From Microbacterium rhizomatis (GTDB lineage Bacteria > Actinomycetota > Actinomycetes > Actinomycetales > Microbacteriaceae), in contig NZ_VYSA01000003.1 of assembly GCF_008710745.1 (NCBI RefSeq), positions 372,001 through 436,000 of the forward strand: a DNA stretch of 64,000 nt, read 5' to 3'. Below, piece after piece: positions 16,844 to 26,394 of this stretch; the stretch's first letter is position 1; each line of letters starts with the position of its first letter. Below the pieces are notes generated by a model that was not told the DNA's origin, did no database searches, and saw nothing but the letters and a program-made list of their open reading frames with translations. The position numbers and the translations under genes were made by a program.

Positions 16844-17443
16844 ATGGCAAGCTCTCAATCCGACGGCGAGCGTCCTGACCCCCGCCCGCTCCGCTCCCCG
16901 ATGTCGAACATGACCCGGGAGGTGGAGAAGCCTCGCCCGGTGGTGGAGCTCGACGAGATCGACCGCAAGCTCCTGTTCCTCCTCGCGGACGACCCTCGGG
17001 TTTCGCAGCGTCAGCTCGCGCGTGAAGTGGGGATGTCGCCCCCCGCCGTCGGCGAGCGGATCGCGCGCCTCGAGCGGCAGCGCGTCATCCGTGGGTACAC
17101 GACGATCGTGGATTGGTCCGCCCTGGGCTATCCCGGACTGGTCTACATCCCGATGACGCTCGCGACCGATGCGGTGCTGTCGGAGATCCTCGCCGAGCTG
17201 CGCAGCATCGCGGAGCTGACCGAGCTCGTCGTCGTGACGGGCAGCTTCGACATGATCGCCCGGTTCCGCATCCGCGACCACGCGCATCTGCAGGCGCTGC
17301 TGCTGGACCGCATCTGGCCGATCCGCGGTCTGCAGCGGATCGAGACGTTCCTGAGCCTGGGAGAAGTGGTGCGTGAACGAAGCGTCCGCGAGCTGCTCGA
17401 GGGCTCGCTGACTATCGACCCCACCCCGGAGGACGACGACTGA
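16844..17443 (+). CDS. Lrp/AsnC-family transcriptional regulator
   Basis: A 199-residue protein. After a ~30-residue basic N-terminal tail it has the Lrp helix-turn-helix (LDEIDRKLLFLLADDPRVSQRQLAREVGMSPPAVGERIARLERQRVIRGY), then an AsnC ligand-binding domain (ELTELVVVTGSFDMIARFRIRDHAHLQALL). The family senses amino acids and usually controls neighbouring transport or catabolic genes. It lies immediately upstream of the aminotransferase-LLM-DUF885 operon, whose 159-bp promoter contains a candidate Lrp dyad at 17481-17513. An internal ATG 17 codons later is a possible start; AGGAGA supports the one given. Confidence 0.93.
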   Translation: MASSQSDGERPDPRPLRSPMSNMTREVEKPRPVVELDEIDRKLLFLLADDPRVSQRQLAREVGMSPPAVGERIARLERQRVIRGYTTIVDWSALGYPGLVYIPMTLATDAVLSEILAELRSIAELTELVVVTGSFDMIARFRIRDHAHLQALLLDRIWPIRGLQRIETFLSLGEVVRERSVRELLEGSLTIDPTPEDDD

Positions 17444-17480
17444 CCATGCAGGTCCTGGTGAGAGCGCGTCTCGCATCGCA

Positions 17481-17513
17481 AACGTAAGTATTTTTGGCTT
17501 GTTACTTTCCGTT
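17481..17513. promoter_or_regulatory. Candidate Lrp/AsnC operator and promoter region
   Basis: An AT-rich 33-bp segment with imperfect inverted arms: AACGTAAGTA (17481-17490) and the complement of AACGGAAAGTAA (17502-17513). A TAGAGT hexamer (17528-17533) is a possible -10. It lies between lrp and the aminotransferase gene. Lrp-family proteins bind such AT-rich imperfect dyads. Confidence 0.4.
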
Positions 17514-17602
17514 AGACAGTGATCGCCTAGAGTTGGATTTACACACAGCTCGATGACGGCACGATCAGCGCGCACGTCCGGGTCTGCGCCGGAAGGATCG
17601 CT

Positions 17603-18796
17603 GTGCCCCACGCCACGACGGCCGCTCTGCGGCTGCCCCACTCGGGTATTAGAGAGATCGTCGATCTCGCGCTGACGTCAGAGCATCCGATCATCCGCCT
17701 CGAGATCGGTGAGCCCGACTTCGCGACGCCCGCGCACATCACCGAGGCGGCCTTCGACGCCGCCCGCGTGCGTGTCTCGTACGTCCAGACGGCGGGCATC
17801 CCGGCCCTGCGATCGGCGATCGGCGAGCGTATCGAGCGGGCCTACGGCGTGGCCGCACCGCTCGAGCAGGTGCTCATCACCCACGGCGCCGTCCAGGCGA
17901 TCGACGCGATCCTCTCGGCCGTCGTCGCACCCGGCGACGAGGTTCTCGTGCCCGACCCCGCATGGCCGAACTACGAGATGCAGACCACCCTCATCGGGGC
18001 CACCCCTGTGCATTACGCGCTGCGACCGGAGGACGGCTTCCAACCCGACCTGGCGGAGATCCGTGCGCTTCTGACTCCGCGCACGCGCGTGATCGTGCTC
18101 AACTCTCCGAACAACCCGACCGGAGCCGTGATGCGTCCGGAGCTCGTGGCCGCGATCGTCGCCCTCGCGGTCGAGCACGATCTGCTCGTCGTCAGCGACG
18201 AGGTCTACGACGAGATCGTGTTCGAAGGCACGCACGCGAACGCCGCCGCCCTCGCCCCCGATCACGTCGCCTCGGTGTTCAGCTTCTCGAAGACCTACGC
18301 CATGACCGGCTGGCGGGTCGGCTACGCGCTCGTGCCGGCGTGGCTCGCCGATACGGTCACCCGGATCCTCGAGCTCGAATCGTCGTGCGTCTCGAGCGTG
18401 ACGCAGGCGGCGGCTCTCGCGGCGATCACGGGACCGCAGGATGCGGTGGCGCACATGCGCGATGCCTACCGCGCACGGCGTGACGTCGCCGTCGGCATCC
18501 TCGAGACCGCCCGCATCGACATCGTCCGCCCGCAGGGGGCGTTCTACCTCATGCTGCCGCTTCCCGACGGGACGGACTCGCGCCTCGCAGCGCTCGACCT
18601 CGTCTCGGCGGGTGTCTCGCTCGCGCCCGGCTCGGCGTTCGGACGCGCGACGCCGCACCACCTGCGGGTGTCGCTCGCTGCGTCGACGGAGTCGATCACG
18701 GAGGGGCTCGAGCGGTTCCTCGCCTGGCGGGATGCCGGGGGCACATCGGCGACCTCGGCGACGACCGCCTCGACCATCGCGGAGCCGGCGCGATGA
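17603..18796 (+). CDS. Class I/II pyridoxal-phosphate aminotransferase (AspC-like)
   Basis: A 397-residue fold-type I transaminase. Markers include LEIGEPDFATPAHI, NSPNNPTGAVM, VVSDEVYDEIVFEG, the PLP lysine Lys230 in SFSKTYAMTGWRVGY and the substrate-carboxylate arginine in HHLRVSLA. It resembles aspartate or broad-range amino-acid aminotransferases of the I-gamma group. The GTG at 17603 is chosen for its GGAAGGA ribosome site 5 nt upstream. It overlaps LLM 2 by ATGA. Likely transfers the amino group from an amino acid released by the peptidases of this module. Confidence 0.93.
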   Translation: MPHATTAALRLPHSGIREIVDLALTSEHPIIRLEIGEPDFATPAHITEAAFDAARVRVSYVQTAGIPALRSAIGERIERAYGVAAPLEQVLITHGAVQAIDAILSAVVAPGDEVLVPDPAWPNYEMQTTLIGATPVHYALRPEDGFQPDLAEIRALLTPRTRVIVLNSPNNPTGAVMRPELVAAIVALAVEHDLLVVSDEVYDEIVFEGTHANAAALAPDHVASVFSFSKTYAMTGWRVGYALVPAWLADTVTRILELESSCVSSVTQAAALAAITGPQDAVAHMRDAYRARRDVAVGILETARIDIVRPQGAFYLMLPLPDGTDSRLAALDLVSAGVSLAPGSAFGRATPHHLRVSLAASTESITEGLERFLAWRDAGGTSATSATTASTIAEPAR

Positions 18797-19797
18797 GCAT
18801 CCGCTTCAGCCTGCGCGTCAACAACGACCTCGATCTGCCGACGCTCACGGGACTCGCCGTCGCCGGCGAGGCGGCGCACATCGATCAGCTCTGGGTGTCC
18901 AACGACCTGATGCTGCGTTCGGCCCCCGCTCTGCTGGGCGCGCTGTTCCAGAAGACGACCCGCCTGCATCTGGGCATCGGGATCATGAACCCGTATTCGG
19001 TGCATCCGGCGGAGCTCGCGATGATCGCCGCGACGCTGCAGGAGATGTCGGAGGGTCGATTCCTGCTGGGGCTCGGCGCCGGCTCGGGCGAGTTCCTCTC
19101 GTGGATCGGCATCGAGCAGGACAAGCCTCTGACCGACACGCGCGCCGCTCTGCGCGCGATCCGTGCGCTGCTGGCCGGTGAGCGACCGATCGACGCCGAC
19201 GGCGCGGGGGAGGGCTGGACCCGCGATGCCTACCTTCGGCTGACGGCGACGCACGTGCCGATCTACATCGGCGCCATGAGTCCCCGGATGCTCGCGTTCG
19301 CAGGGGCGGAGGCGGACGGCGTCCTGGCGCTGCTGTTCCCGCCCGAGCACTTCACCACCGCGTCCGAGATCGTCGCTGAGGGCGCCGCGGGCGCCGGGCG
19401 CACGATGAGCGACCTCGACATGCCGGCCTGCGTGTGGCTCGCCCTCGACGAGGACCGCGCAGCGGCCGACCGTGCGCTCGCGCTCAAACTCGCATACTAC
19501 GGCGCGGCGTTCTCGCCGTATCTGCTCGCCCGCGCGGGTCTGACCACCGCTGACTTCACCCCGGCACTCGACGCGCTCCGCGACGGCGATGAGGATGCGG
19601 CGGTGCGCGCGATCACCCCGCAGATGCTCTCGCTGGGGATCTCGGGTGATCCGGATGCCGTCATCCGGCGCTGTCGCGAGCTCGTCGGGCGCGGCGCCAC
19701 CCACCTGTCTTTCGGGCCGCCTCTCGGGCCCGACCCCGTCGCCGCGATCGAGATGCTCGGCCGGCTCGTGCTTCCCGAAGTGAGGAGATCCGCATGA
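18793..19797 (+). CDS. LLM-class flavin/F420-dependent oxidoreductase 2
   Basis: A 334-residue luciferase-like TIM barrel with TTRLHLGIGIMNPYSVHPAELAM, EGRFLLGLGAGSGEFL and a closing GATHLSFGPPLGPDPV segment, again closest to the Mer-like F420 group. It shares the layout of LLM 1 but is clearly diverged from it, so it is not a recent duplicate. It is coupled on both sides by 4-nt overlaps: with the aminotransferase upstream and the DUF885 gene downstream. Confidence 0.9.
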   Translation: MSIRFSLRVNNDLDLPTLTGLAVAGEAAHIDQLWVSNDLMLRSAPALLGALFQKTTRLHLGIGIMNPYSVHPAELAMIAATLQEMSEGRFLLGLGAGSGEFLSWIGIEQDKPLTDTRAALRAIRALLAGERPIDADGAGEGWTRDAYLRLTATHVPIYIGAMSPRMLAFAGAEADGVLALLFPPEHFTTASEIVAEGAAGAGRTMSDLDMPACVWLALDEDRAAADRALALKLAYYGAAFSPYLLARAGLTTADFTPALDALRDGDEDAAVRAITPQMLSLGISGDPDAVIRRCRELVGRGATHLSFGPPLGPDPVAAIEMLGRLVLPEVRRSA

Positions 19798-21440
19798 CGA
19801 CCACCGACCTCATCGCCCTCTCGGACGACATCGCGCGCTGGGCCGCTGCGGCCGCGTTCCGGTCGTCGGACGACATCCCGCGCATCCGCCGTTCTCCCGG
19901 ATGGCTCCCGGACTTCACGCCCGCTTCGATCGATGAGCGTCGCGTCGAGCTCGCGCACTTCCGCGAGCGGCTCGCGGGCGTGGCGGTACCCGAAGGCGAC
20001 GTCGCTGCCGCGGTCGACGCGCGATTGCTCGGCTCGGTGCTGGACCGCGTCGAGTGGGACCTCGATGTCCTCCGCAACTGGGAGCGCGACGCGGTGTTCC
20101 TCGTCGGGCAGATCCTCGGCCCGTGGTTCGACCTCCTGCTTCCGCGTCCGCCGTTCTCGGCTGCGGTCGAGCAGGGGCTCATCGCCGTGGCCCGCTCGAT
20201 CCCCGAGCGGGTCGAGCTCGCACGCGACAACCTCGCCCGCGCGGGCGTCGGTGACCTCGCCCGGGTGGCCGCCCTCGAGCTGGCGGGCATCGACGCGCGC
20301 TTCGCGGCATCCGTCGACGCTCTTGACGCAGTGGTCTCACCGGAGGCGCTGGCGCAACTGCGTGCCCTCGCCCCGGCGGCAGGCGCGTCCCTCGCCGGAC
20401 TCGCCGCATGGCTCAAGGATTCGGCGGCGGATCTCGCGGTCTCGGAGCCGGTGGGGCGCGACCGCTTCGTATGGTTCCTGCGCCACGTCGCCCTCATCGC
20501 GGACGAGCCCGAAGAGCTCGTCCGGGCGGCGCTGCAGGACTACCGGCGCGCCGTGGTCGCCGAGGTCGTGACCCGCAACCGGTACAGAGATGTGCCGCCG
20601 GCTCCGCTCGCCGAGAGCATCCAGGTGCAGGTCGCGCGTCAAGAGGCGCAGGAGGCGGAGGTCCGGGCGTTCTCGGAGGCGCAGGGTCTGCTCTCGCAGC
20701 CCGACTCGCTCGGTCGCTATCACGTCGCCCCCATGCCGGCGTATCTCCAGCCGCTGCGCTTCCTCGGCGTCTCCGACGATCTGACGGATGAGGATCGGCT
20801 CGATGTCGACGGCGTCTCGTACATGCCCGACCCGCAGCCCGACCTGCCCTACTTCTACGCAGCCAACGCGCAGGATCCGCGGCTGGGCATCATCCACGAG
20901 GGCGCTCACTACAAGCAGCTCGCGCTGTCGTGGGCCAACCCCGACCCGATCCGACGCCGCTACGTCGACTCCGTCGCCAACGAGGGCATCGCGTTCTACA
21001 ACGAGGAGTTCATGCTGCTGGCGGGTCTCTTCGACGACGCCCCGCACTCACAGGAGATCGTCCACAACTTCAATCGCCTGCGGAGCCTCCGGGTGGTGGT
21101 CGACATCAACCTCGCGACCGGTGCGTTCACACTCGACGAGGCGATCGACTTCTTCGTACGGCTCGTGCCGATGGACGTCGAGACGGCGCGCGAAGAGTGC
21201 GCGATGTATCTGGCGACCCCGGGCCTTGCGATGTCGTACCACGTCGGAAAGCAGCAGCTGCTCCGGCTCGTGACCGACGCCGTCGTCGCGCAGGGCGGCA
21301 CCTTCTCGCTGCGCGACGTGCATGACAGGGTGTGGGCGAACGGGAACGTGCCCTTCTCGCTGCAGCGCTGGGAGATCCTCGGCGACCGCGGAGACCTCGA
21401 CGCGATCGACGCCTACGACGGCACGCTGACCGGGGCCTGA
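19794..21440 (+). CDS. DUF885-family putative metallopeptidase 1
   Basis: A 548-residue protein of the DUF885 family, mostly helical. The candidate zinc motif is His368-Glu-x-x-His372 (IIHEGAHYKQ), followed by VANEGIAFYNEEFML, where the family has its third metal ligand (WAxYxExLM). The HEGAH form differs from the HEGLPGHH of the second copy at 27786-29462. No signal peptide, so it would act in the cytoplasm. It ends the aminotransferase-LLM operon and precedes the second peptide transporter. Peptidase activity is suggested by family membership, not shown. Confidence 0.88.
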   Translation: MTTTDLIALSDDIARWAAAAAFRSSDDIPRIRRSPGWLPDFTPASIDERRVELAHFRERLAGVAVPEGDVAAAVDARLLGSVLDRVEWDLDVLRNWERDAVFLVGQILGPWFDLLLPRPPFSAAVEQGLIAVARSIPERVELARDNLARAGVGDLARVAALELAGIDARFAASVDALDAVVSPEALAQLRALAPAAGASLAGLAAWLKDSAADLAVSEPVGRDRFVWFLRHVALIADEPEELVRAALQDYRRAVVAEVVTRNRYRDVPPAPLAESIQVQVARQEAQEAEVRAFSEAQGLLSQPDSLGRYHVAPMPAYLQPLRFLGVSDDLTDEDRLDVDGVSYMPDPQPDLPYFYAANAQDPRLGIIHEGAHYKQLALSWANPDPIRRRYVDSVANEGIAFYNEEFMLLAGLFDDAPHSQEIVHNFNRLRSLRVVVDINLATGAFTLDEAIDFFVRLVPMDVETAREECAMYLATPGLAMSYHVGKQQLLRLVTDAVVAQGGTFSLRDVHDRVWANGNVPFSLQRWEILGDRGDLDAIDAYDGTLTGA

Positions 21441-21561
21441 CCGCGTGCAACACCGCTCGATCGTGATCGTCTCGAAATCGTTTGATAGGTGTTTGTGCAG
21501 TTAGACTTGTCAAGACGAAACTTCACACAGTGTTGCGTGGATGGTTCGTCAGCTCTTTAAC

Positions 21562-21590
21562 GTGAATGACTTTTCACTGAAACACGTTCA
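21562..21590. promoter_or_regulatory. Adjacent dyads in the promoter of the second peptide transporter
   Basis: GTGAA-TGACTT-TTCAC (21562-21577) is immediately followed by TGAA-ACACG-TTCA (21578-21590). Both are perfect inverted repeats. They lie in the 222-bp, relatively AT-rich gap before the binding-protein gene, about 70-100 bp upstream of its start. A TAGACT hexamer at 21502-21507 is a possible -10. Operator for an unidentified regulator. Confidence 0.4.
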
Positions 21591-21662
21591 TGAGACAGTC
21601 TCAGCATGCGCGTCGGCGATCGTCCGGTGCGCATTCCGTTCTGCCGCTCGAGAGGAAACATC

Positions 21663-23447
21663 ATGCTTCACCGATCACGGCTGGCCCTGATCGCAGCCGC
21701 CATCGCTCTGCCCGCGCTGGTCCTGACCGCCTGCTCCGCACCGCAGGGCGGTGACTCCGGGGGCGGCGGCGACGCCACGACCGGAGGCACCCTCAAGCTC
21801 GCGGGCAACTCCGACGTCCTCTACCTCGACCCCGCAGCGTCGTACTCGGCCCCGGACTACCAGATCCACCGCGCGCTGACCCGCACGCTGTTCGCGCAGG
21901 TTCCCGGTCAGGGCGACACCGATCGCTCCGAGATCGTTCCCGACCTCGCTCTCGAGATTCCGACCGAGGACAACGGCGGGATCTCCGCGGACGGCACGGT
22001 CTACACGATCAACCTGCAGGAGGGCGTCGAGTTCGATGCGCCCAGTGGGGCGCGTGAGATCGTCGCCGACGACGTCGTGCTCGCCGCCAAGCGCATCTGC
22101 AACCCCGTCGCGCCGTCCAACGCGCTGTCGTACTTCACGGACACGATCGTCGGCCTCGCCGCGTACTGCGAGGGATTCGCCGCCGTCGATCCCACCGTCG
22201 AGGCCATCCGCGCCTACGTCGAGGGCAACGACATCGCGGGCGTGCAGGCGACGGGCGACCACACGGTCCAGTTCACGATCACCCAACCGGCGGCCGACTT
22301 CATCGACATCATGGCCCTCGGCGTGTTCCTCGCTCCGCAGCCCGTCGAGTACCTCGACTACCTGCCCGACTCGCCCGAGCTCCGCCAGCACATCATCTCG
22401 AGCGGTCCCTACCGCATCGCGAAGTACGTGCCCGATGAGAGCTACACGCTCGAGCGCAACCCGGTGTGGAAGGCCGACCTCGACCCGGTCCGCAAGGCCA
22501 ACGTCGACGCGATCGAGATCGCGATGGGTCAGGACGCCGCAGCCGTCCAGCAGCAGCTCGAGGCCGGCACGGTCGACATGCAGTGGGCGGACACGGTCAC
22601 GCCGACCGCATCCGTCCCCGCGCTGATGGCACAGAACGACAAGCGGCTCGTGATCGGCGGTGACGGAGCGATCCGCCCCTACGTCGTCATCAACACGCTG
22701 AGTCCCAATGCAGGAGGCGCCTTCGGCAAGAAGGCGGTCCGGCAGGCGCTCAACTTCGCGATCGACCGCTCCGCCGTGCAGCAGATCCTCGGCGGGTCGG
22801 GCCTCGCAGAGGTCGCGACGCAGATCCTGCCGCCCGAGGTGCTCGGCGTCGAGCAGACGAACGTCCTCGACGTGCCCGACACCGGCGACTCCGCGAACGC
22901 GAAGAAGCTCCTGACCGAGGCCGGATACCCCGACGGGGTCCCCGTCCGGCTGCTGTACCGCGAGACCGAGCCCTACGCCTCGATCGCCGCCGCGATGCAG
23001 CAGGACCTCGAGGCATCGGGCTTCAAGGTCGAGATGAAGGTCACGACGCAGAACGCGTTCTACAGCGAGTTCCTGCTGAACCAGGACATCACGAAGGCCG
23101 GCGAGTGGGACATCGCGATCGCCGCGTGGAGCGCCGACTACTTCGGTGGCCGCCCCTACCTGGTTCCGATGCTCGACGGCCGCGGGTACGCCGCCGGATC
23201 ACCGAATTTCGGTGGCTGGAACAACGACGAGTTCAACTCGCTGATCGACCAGGCGCTCGCCGCGAGGTCGCCGGAGGAGGCCGACAAGCTGTGGATCGCC
23301 GCGGACGCCGTCGCCACCGAGGATGCCGCATGGGTGCCGATCACGTTCGCCCGCACACCCGTCTTCCACTCCGACCGCGTCGGGGGCTTCGAGTACCTCT
23401 CGTGGACGAAGAACGGCGACGTGACGAACGTGTGGATCCAGAACTGA
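21663..23447 (+). CDS. Peptide ABC transporter substrate-binding lipoprotein 2 (SBP_bac_5)
   Basis: A 594-residue lipoprotein with a signal peptide (SRLALIAAAIALPALVL) and lipobox LTAC, modified cysteine at residue 24. The mature part has the DppA/OppA pattern: VYTINLQEGVEFDAPSG, SSGPYRIAKYVPDESYTLERNPVW, AVRQALNFAIDRSAV and KKLLTEAGYPDGVPVRLLY. It is only distantly similar to binding protein 1, so the two transporters probably take different ligands. The AGAGGAAA ribosome site fixes the ATG. First gene of the operon with the fused ATPase and two permeases. Confidence 0.94.
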   Translation: MLHRSRLALIAAAIALPALVLTACSAPQGGDSGGGGDATTGGTLKLAGNSDVLYLDPAASYSAPDYQIHRALTRTLFAQVPGQGDTDRSEIVPDLALEIPTEDNGGISADGTVYTINLQEGVEFDAPSGAREIVADDVVLAAKRICNPVAPSNALSYFTDTIVGLAAYCEGFAAVDPTVEAIRAYVEGNDIAGVQATGDHTVQFTITQPAADFIDIMALGVFLAPQPVEYLDYLPDSPELRQHIISSGPYRIAKYVPDESYTLERNPVWKADLDPVRKANVDAIEIAMGQDAAAVQQQLEAGTVDMQWADTVTPTASVPALMAQNDKRLVIGGDGAIRPYVVINTLSPNAGGAFGKKAVRQALNFAIDRSAVQQILGGSGLAEVATQILPPEVLGVEQTNVLDVPDTGDSANAKKLLTEAGYPDGVPVRLLYRETEPYASIAAAMQQDLEASGFKVEMKVTTQNAFYSEFLLNQDITKAGEWDIAIAAWSADYFGGRPYLVPMLDGRGYAAGSPNFGGWNNDEFNSLIDQALAARSPEEADKLWIAADAVATEDAAWVPITFARTPVFHSDRVGGFEYLSWTKNGDVTNVWIQN

Positions 23448-23494
23448 TCGCCGTTCCGCGGTCGATCGTCCGATGGTGAACAAGGAGATGCCAC

Positions 23495-25342
23495 GTGCTG
23501 CTCAGCGTTGAAGATCTCGACGTGTCATTCGACACGGGGGATGGAAGGCTGCACGCGGTGCGTGGCATCTCCTTCGACCTCGACGAGGGCGAGACCCTCG
23601 GCGTGGTCGGAGAGTCGGGCTCCGGGAAGTCCGTGAGCACGCAGGCGATGGTCGGGCTCTCCAGTGGCGCGATCGTCGAGGGGCGCGCGCTCTTCCAGGG
23701 CCGCGATCTGCTCACGATGAACGACGAAGACCTGCGCTCGGTGCGTGGGCGCGACATCGGGATGGTGTTCCAGGACCCGCTGTCGTCGCTGCATCCCCAG
23801 TTCCGCGTCGGAGCGCAGATCGCCGAGGCGATCAGCGTGCACGAGAAGACATCGCCGAAGCTCCTTCGCTCACGCGTGATCGACGTGCTCGCCGAGGTCG
23901 GGATCCCGAATCCCGACAAGCGCGTGGACGACTATCCCCACCAGTTCTCCGGCGGTATGCGCCAGCGCGTGATGATCGGTCTCGCTCTCGCGCTCCGCCC
24001 CGCGCTGCTGATCGCGGACGAGCCGACCACGGCCCTGGACGTGACGGTGCAGGCGCAGCTGCTCGACCTCATGAATCGTCTGCAGCGGGAGCACGGGACG
24101 GCGATCCTCATGATCACGCACGACCTCGGAGTCGTCGCGCAGGTGGCCGACCGGGTCCTGACGATGTACGGCGGGAGGATCGTCGAGCGCGGATCGCACC
24201 GGGAAGTCCTCACGCGCCCCCACCACCCCTATACGCGCGGCCTGCTCGCCTCCGTGCCGCGCGTCGGCTCGCAGCGCACGGTGCTGCAGTCGATCCCCGG
24301 CAACCCGCCGAGCCTGCTCATCGAGCAGCCCGGGTGCCCCTTCGCCTCGCGATGCGCGCTCGTGCACGACGAGTGCCTCACCCGGTTCCCCGCGGAGCAG
24401 CACATCGCCCTCGGGCACGGCTCCGCGTGCGTCCTCCCCGTCTCGCACGCGACACCCGTGGTGCTTCCCGTGCTTCCCGACGCCGCGCCCTCGGCGAGCA
24501 CCGAGCGCGAGCTGCTCGCCCGCATCGAGGACGTGCGCATCCATTTCCCCGGTGCTCGCAAGGGTGTTCTCGGGCTGGGGAGCGACACCGTGGTGGCGGT
24601 CGACGGAGTGAGCCTCGACATCCGGCGCGGCGGCACGCTGGGCATCGTCGGCGAATCCGGCAGCGGGAAGTCCACCCTCGCGCGGGCGCTCACGGGCCTC
24701 ATCCCGCTCACGAGCGGTCGCGTCGAGTTCGAGGGCCGCGACATCTCGACGCTGGGCCGGACAGCCAAGCACGAGCTCCGCCGCGATGTGCAGATGGTCT
24801 TCCAGGATCCGTACGGCTCACTCAATCAGCAGCGACGAGTGGGGTCGATCATCGCCGATCCCCTGGTCATCCACGGCATCGAGCAGGGCAAGGGCCTCCG
24901 CGCACGGGTGCAGGAGCTCATGGAGCTCGTCGGGCTCAATCCCGAGCACTACAACCGCTTCCCGGCCGAGTTCTCGGGAGGACAGCGCCAGCGGATCGGC
25001 ATCGCCCGCGCCCTCGCCCTCAACCCGAAGCTCGTCGTGTGCGACGAGCCGGTCTCGGCGCTCGATGTCTCCATCCAGGCGCAGATCCTCAACCTGCTGA
25101 GCGCGCTGCAGCGCGAGCTAGGACTGACCTACGTCTTCATCGCGCACGATCTCGCGGTCGTCGAGCACATCGCCGACACGGTCGCCGTCATGCGCCGTGG
25201 TGTGATCGTCGAGCACGGGAGCGTGGAACAGATCTACCGTGCGCCGGAGCACGAGTACACCCGCTCGCTCCTGGCTGCGGCGCCCCATGTCGACACCGCG
25301 CTCGCGCCCCGTGCCGACGACCCGAGGGAGGCCCGCCGATGA
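23495..25342 (+). CDS. Fused DppD-DppF dual ABC ATPase
   Basis: A 615-residue tandem ATPase. The first half (DppD type) has GESGSGKS near residue 42, VFQDPLSSLHPQ, FSGGMRQR and LLIADEPTTALDVT, and ends with the oligopeptide-specific linker CPFASRCALVHDECL. The second half (DppF type) has GESGSGKST near residue 386, VFQDPYGSLNQQRR, FSGGQRQR and VCDEPVSALDVSIQA. One polypeptide replaces the two ATPases that transporter 1 encodes separately. The GTG start is preceded by AAGGAG. The stop overlaps the next ATG. Confidence 0.95.
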   Translation: MLLSVEDLDVSFDTGDGRLHAVRGISFDLDEGETLGVVGESGSGKSVSTQAMVGLSSGAIVEGRALFQGRDLLTMNDEDLRSVRGRDIGMVFQDPLSSLHPQFRVGAQIAEAISVHEKTSPKLLRSRVIDVLAEVGIPNPDKRVDDYPHQFSGGMRQRVMIGLALALRPALLIADEPTTALDVTVQAQLLDLMNRLQREHGTAILMITHDLGVVAQVADRVLTMYGGRIVERGSHREVLTRPHHPYTRGLLASVPRVGSQRTVLQSIPGNPPSLLIEQPGCPFASRCALVHDECLTRFPAEQHIALGHGSACVLPVSHATPVVLPVLPDAAPSASTERELLARIEDVRIHFPGARKGVLGLGSDTVVAVDGVSLDIRRGGTLGIVGESGSGKSTLARALTGLIPLTSGRVEFEGRDISTLGRTAKHELRRDVQMVFQDPYGSLNQQRRVGSIIADPLVIHGIEQGKGLRARVQELMELVGLNPEHYNRFPAEFSGGQRQRIGIARALALNPKLVVCDEPVSALDVSIQAQILNLLSALQRELGLTYVFIAHDLAVVEHIADTVAVMRRGVIVEHGSVEQIYRAPEHEYTRSLLAAAPHVDTALAPRADDPREARR

Positions 25343-26394
25343 CCGGCCAGAACCCGACCGACCAGCGTCTCGAGGCCGAGCACGAGGCGGAGGCGGAGGC
25401 GATCGAGGCCGCCGCCGTGCCAGGGCTCACGCAACAGGCGCCCGTCGCAGCGCGCAGCCCGCTGCAGCTCGTGTGGAGCCGCTTGCGCAGAGATCGGGTG
25501 GCCGTCGCCTCGGCGATCATCATCCTCGTCGTGATCCTCGCGGCGATCATGGCCCCCCTCATCGCGATGTGGGTCGGCCACGGACCGGATGAGCAATTCC
25601 GCAAGGAGGGGCTCACGGAATTCGGCACGCCGATGCCCCCGAACGCGCAGTTCCTCCTCGGGACGGACAATCTGGGACGCGACGTGCTCGTGCGCCTGGT
25701 CTACGGTGCCCGGATCAGTCTCACCGTCGCGTTCTTCGCGACACTCGGCGCACTCGGGATCGGCACGCTCGTCGGGCTCGTCGCGGGCTTCCTGCGCGGG
25801 TGGGTGGACACCGTCCTCACCTGGCTCATGGACACGACACTCAGCCTCCCGCAGCTGCTCTTCGCGATCTCGCTCGTCGCCCTCGTCGGCCCGTCCCTGA
25901 CGACCACCGTGATCGTGATCGTCCTCTTCTCGTGGGCACCGATCGCCCGCGTCGTGCGCGGCCAGGTGCTCTCGCTGCGCGAGCGCGAGTTCGTCGAGGC
26001 GGCACGCTCGCTCGGAGCATCCAACTGGCGCATCATGCGCGTCGACGTCATCCCCAACCTGCTCGTGCCGATCGTCGTGTACGGCACGCTGCTGATCCCG
26101 CAGGCGATCGTCTTCGAGGCGACGCTCTCATTCCTCGGCCTCGGCGTGCTGCCGCCGACCGCCACCTGGGGCAACATGCTCGCTGTGGCCTCGCAGGGTT
26201 CGCTCTACACGATCGCTCCCTGGCTCGTCATCTTCCCGTCAGCGGCGCTGCTGGCCGTGACCCTCGCCTTCAACCTCCTCGGCGACTCGGTCCGCGATGC
26301 GCTCGATCCGCGCCAGACGCTGTTCGCGGGCCGCCGCCGGCTCGCACGGCGCAGATCCGCCCGGCGCGCCGCCCGCAAGGAGGCGAAGGCGTGA
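25339..26394 (+). CDS. Peptide ABC transporter permease 2a (DppC type)
   Basis: A 351-residue permease with an unusually long acidic N-terminal cytoplasmic tail of ~50 residues (EAEHEAEAEAIEAAA) before the first membrane helix (VASAIIILVVILAAIMAPL). It carries the DppC hallmark FLLGTDNLGRDVLVRLVYGARISLTVAF, an EAA loop (FVEAARSLGASNWRIMRVDVIPNLL) and the C-terminal NLLGDSVRDALDPR, then an Arg-rich tail. In this operon DppC precedes DppB, the reverse of transporter 1. Confidence 0.94.
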   Translation: MTGQNPTDQRLEAEHEAEAEAIEAAAVPGLTQQAPVAARSPLQLVWSRLRRDRVAVASAIIILVVILAAIMAPLIAMWVGHGPDEQFRKEGLTEFGTPMPPNAQFLLGTDNLGRDVLVRLVYGARISLTVAFFATLGALGIGTLVGLVAGFLRGWVDTVLTWLMDTTLSLPQLLFAISLVALVGPSLTTTVIVIVLFSWAPIARVVRGQVLSLREREFVEAARSLGASNWRIMRVDVIPNLLVPIVVYGTLLIPQAIVFEATLSFLGLGVLPPTATWGNMLAVASQGSLYTIAPWLVIFPSAALLAVTLAFNLLGDSVRDALDPRQTLFAGRRRLARRRSARRAARKEAKA

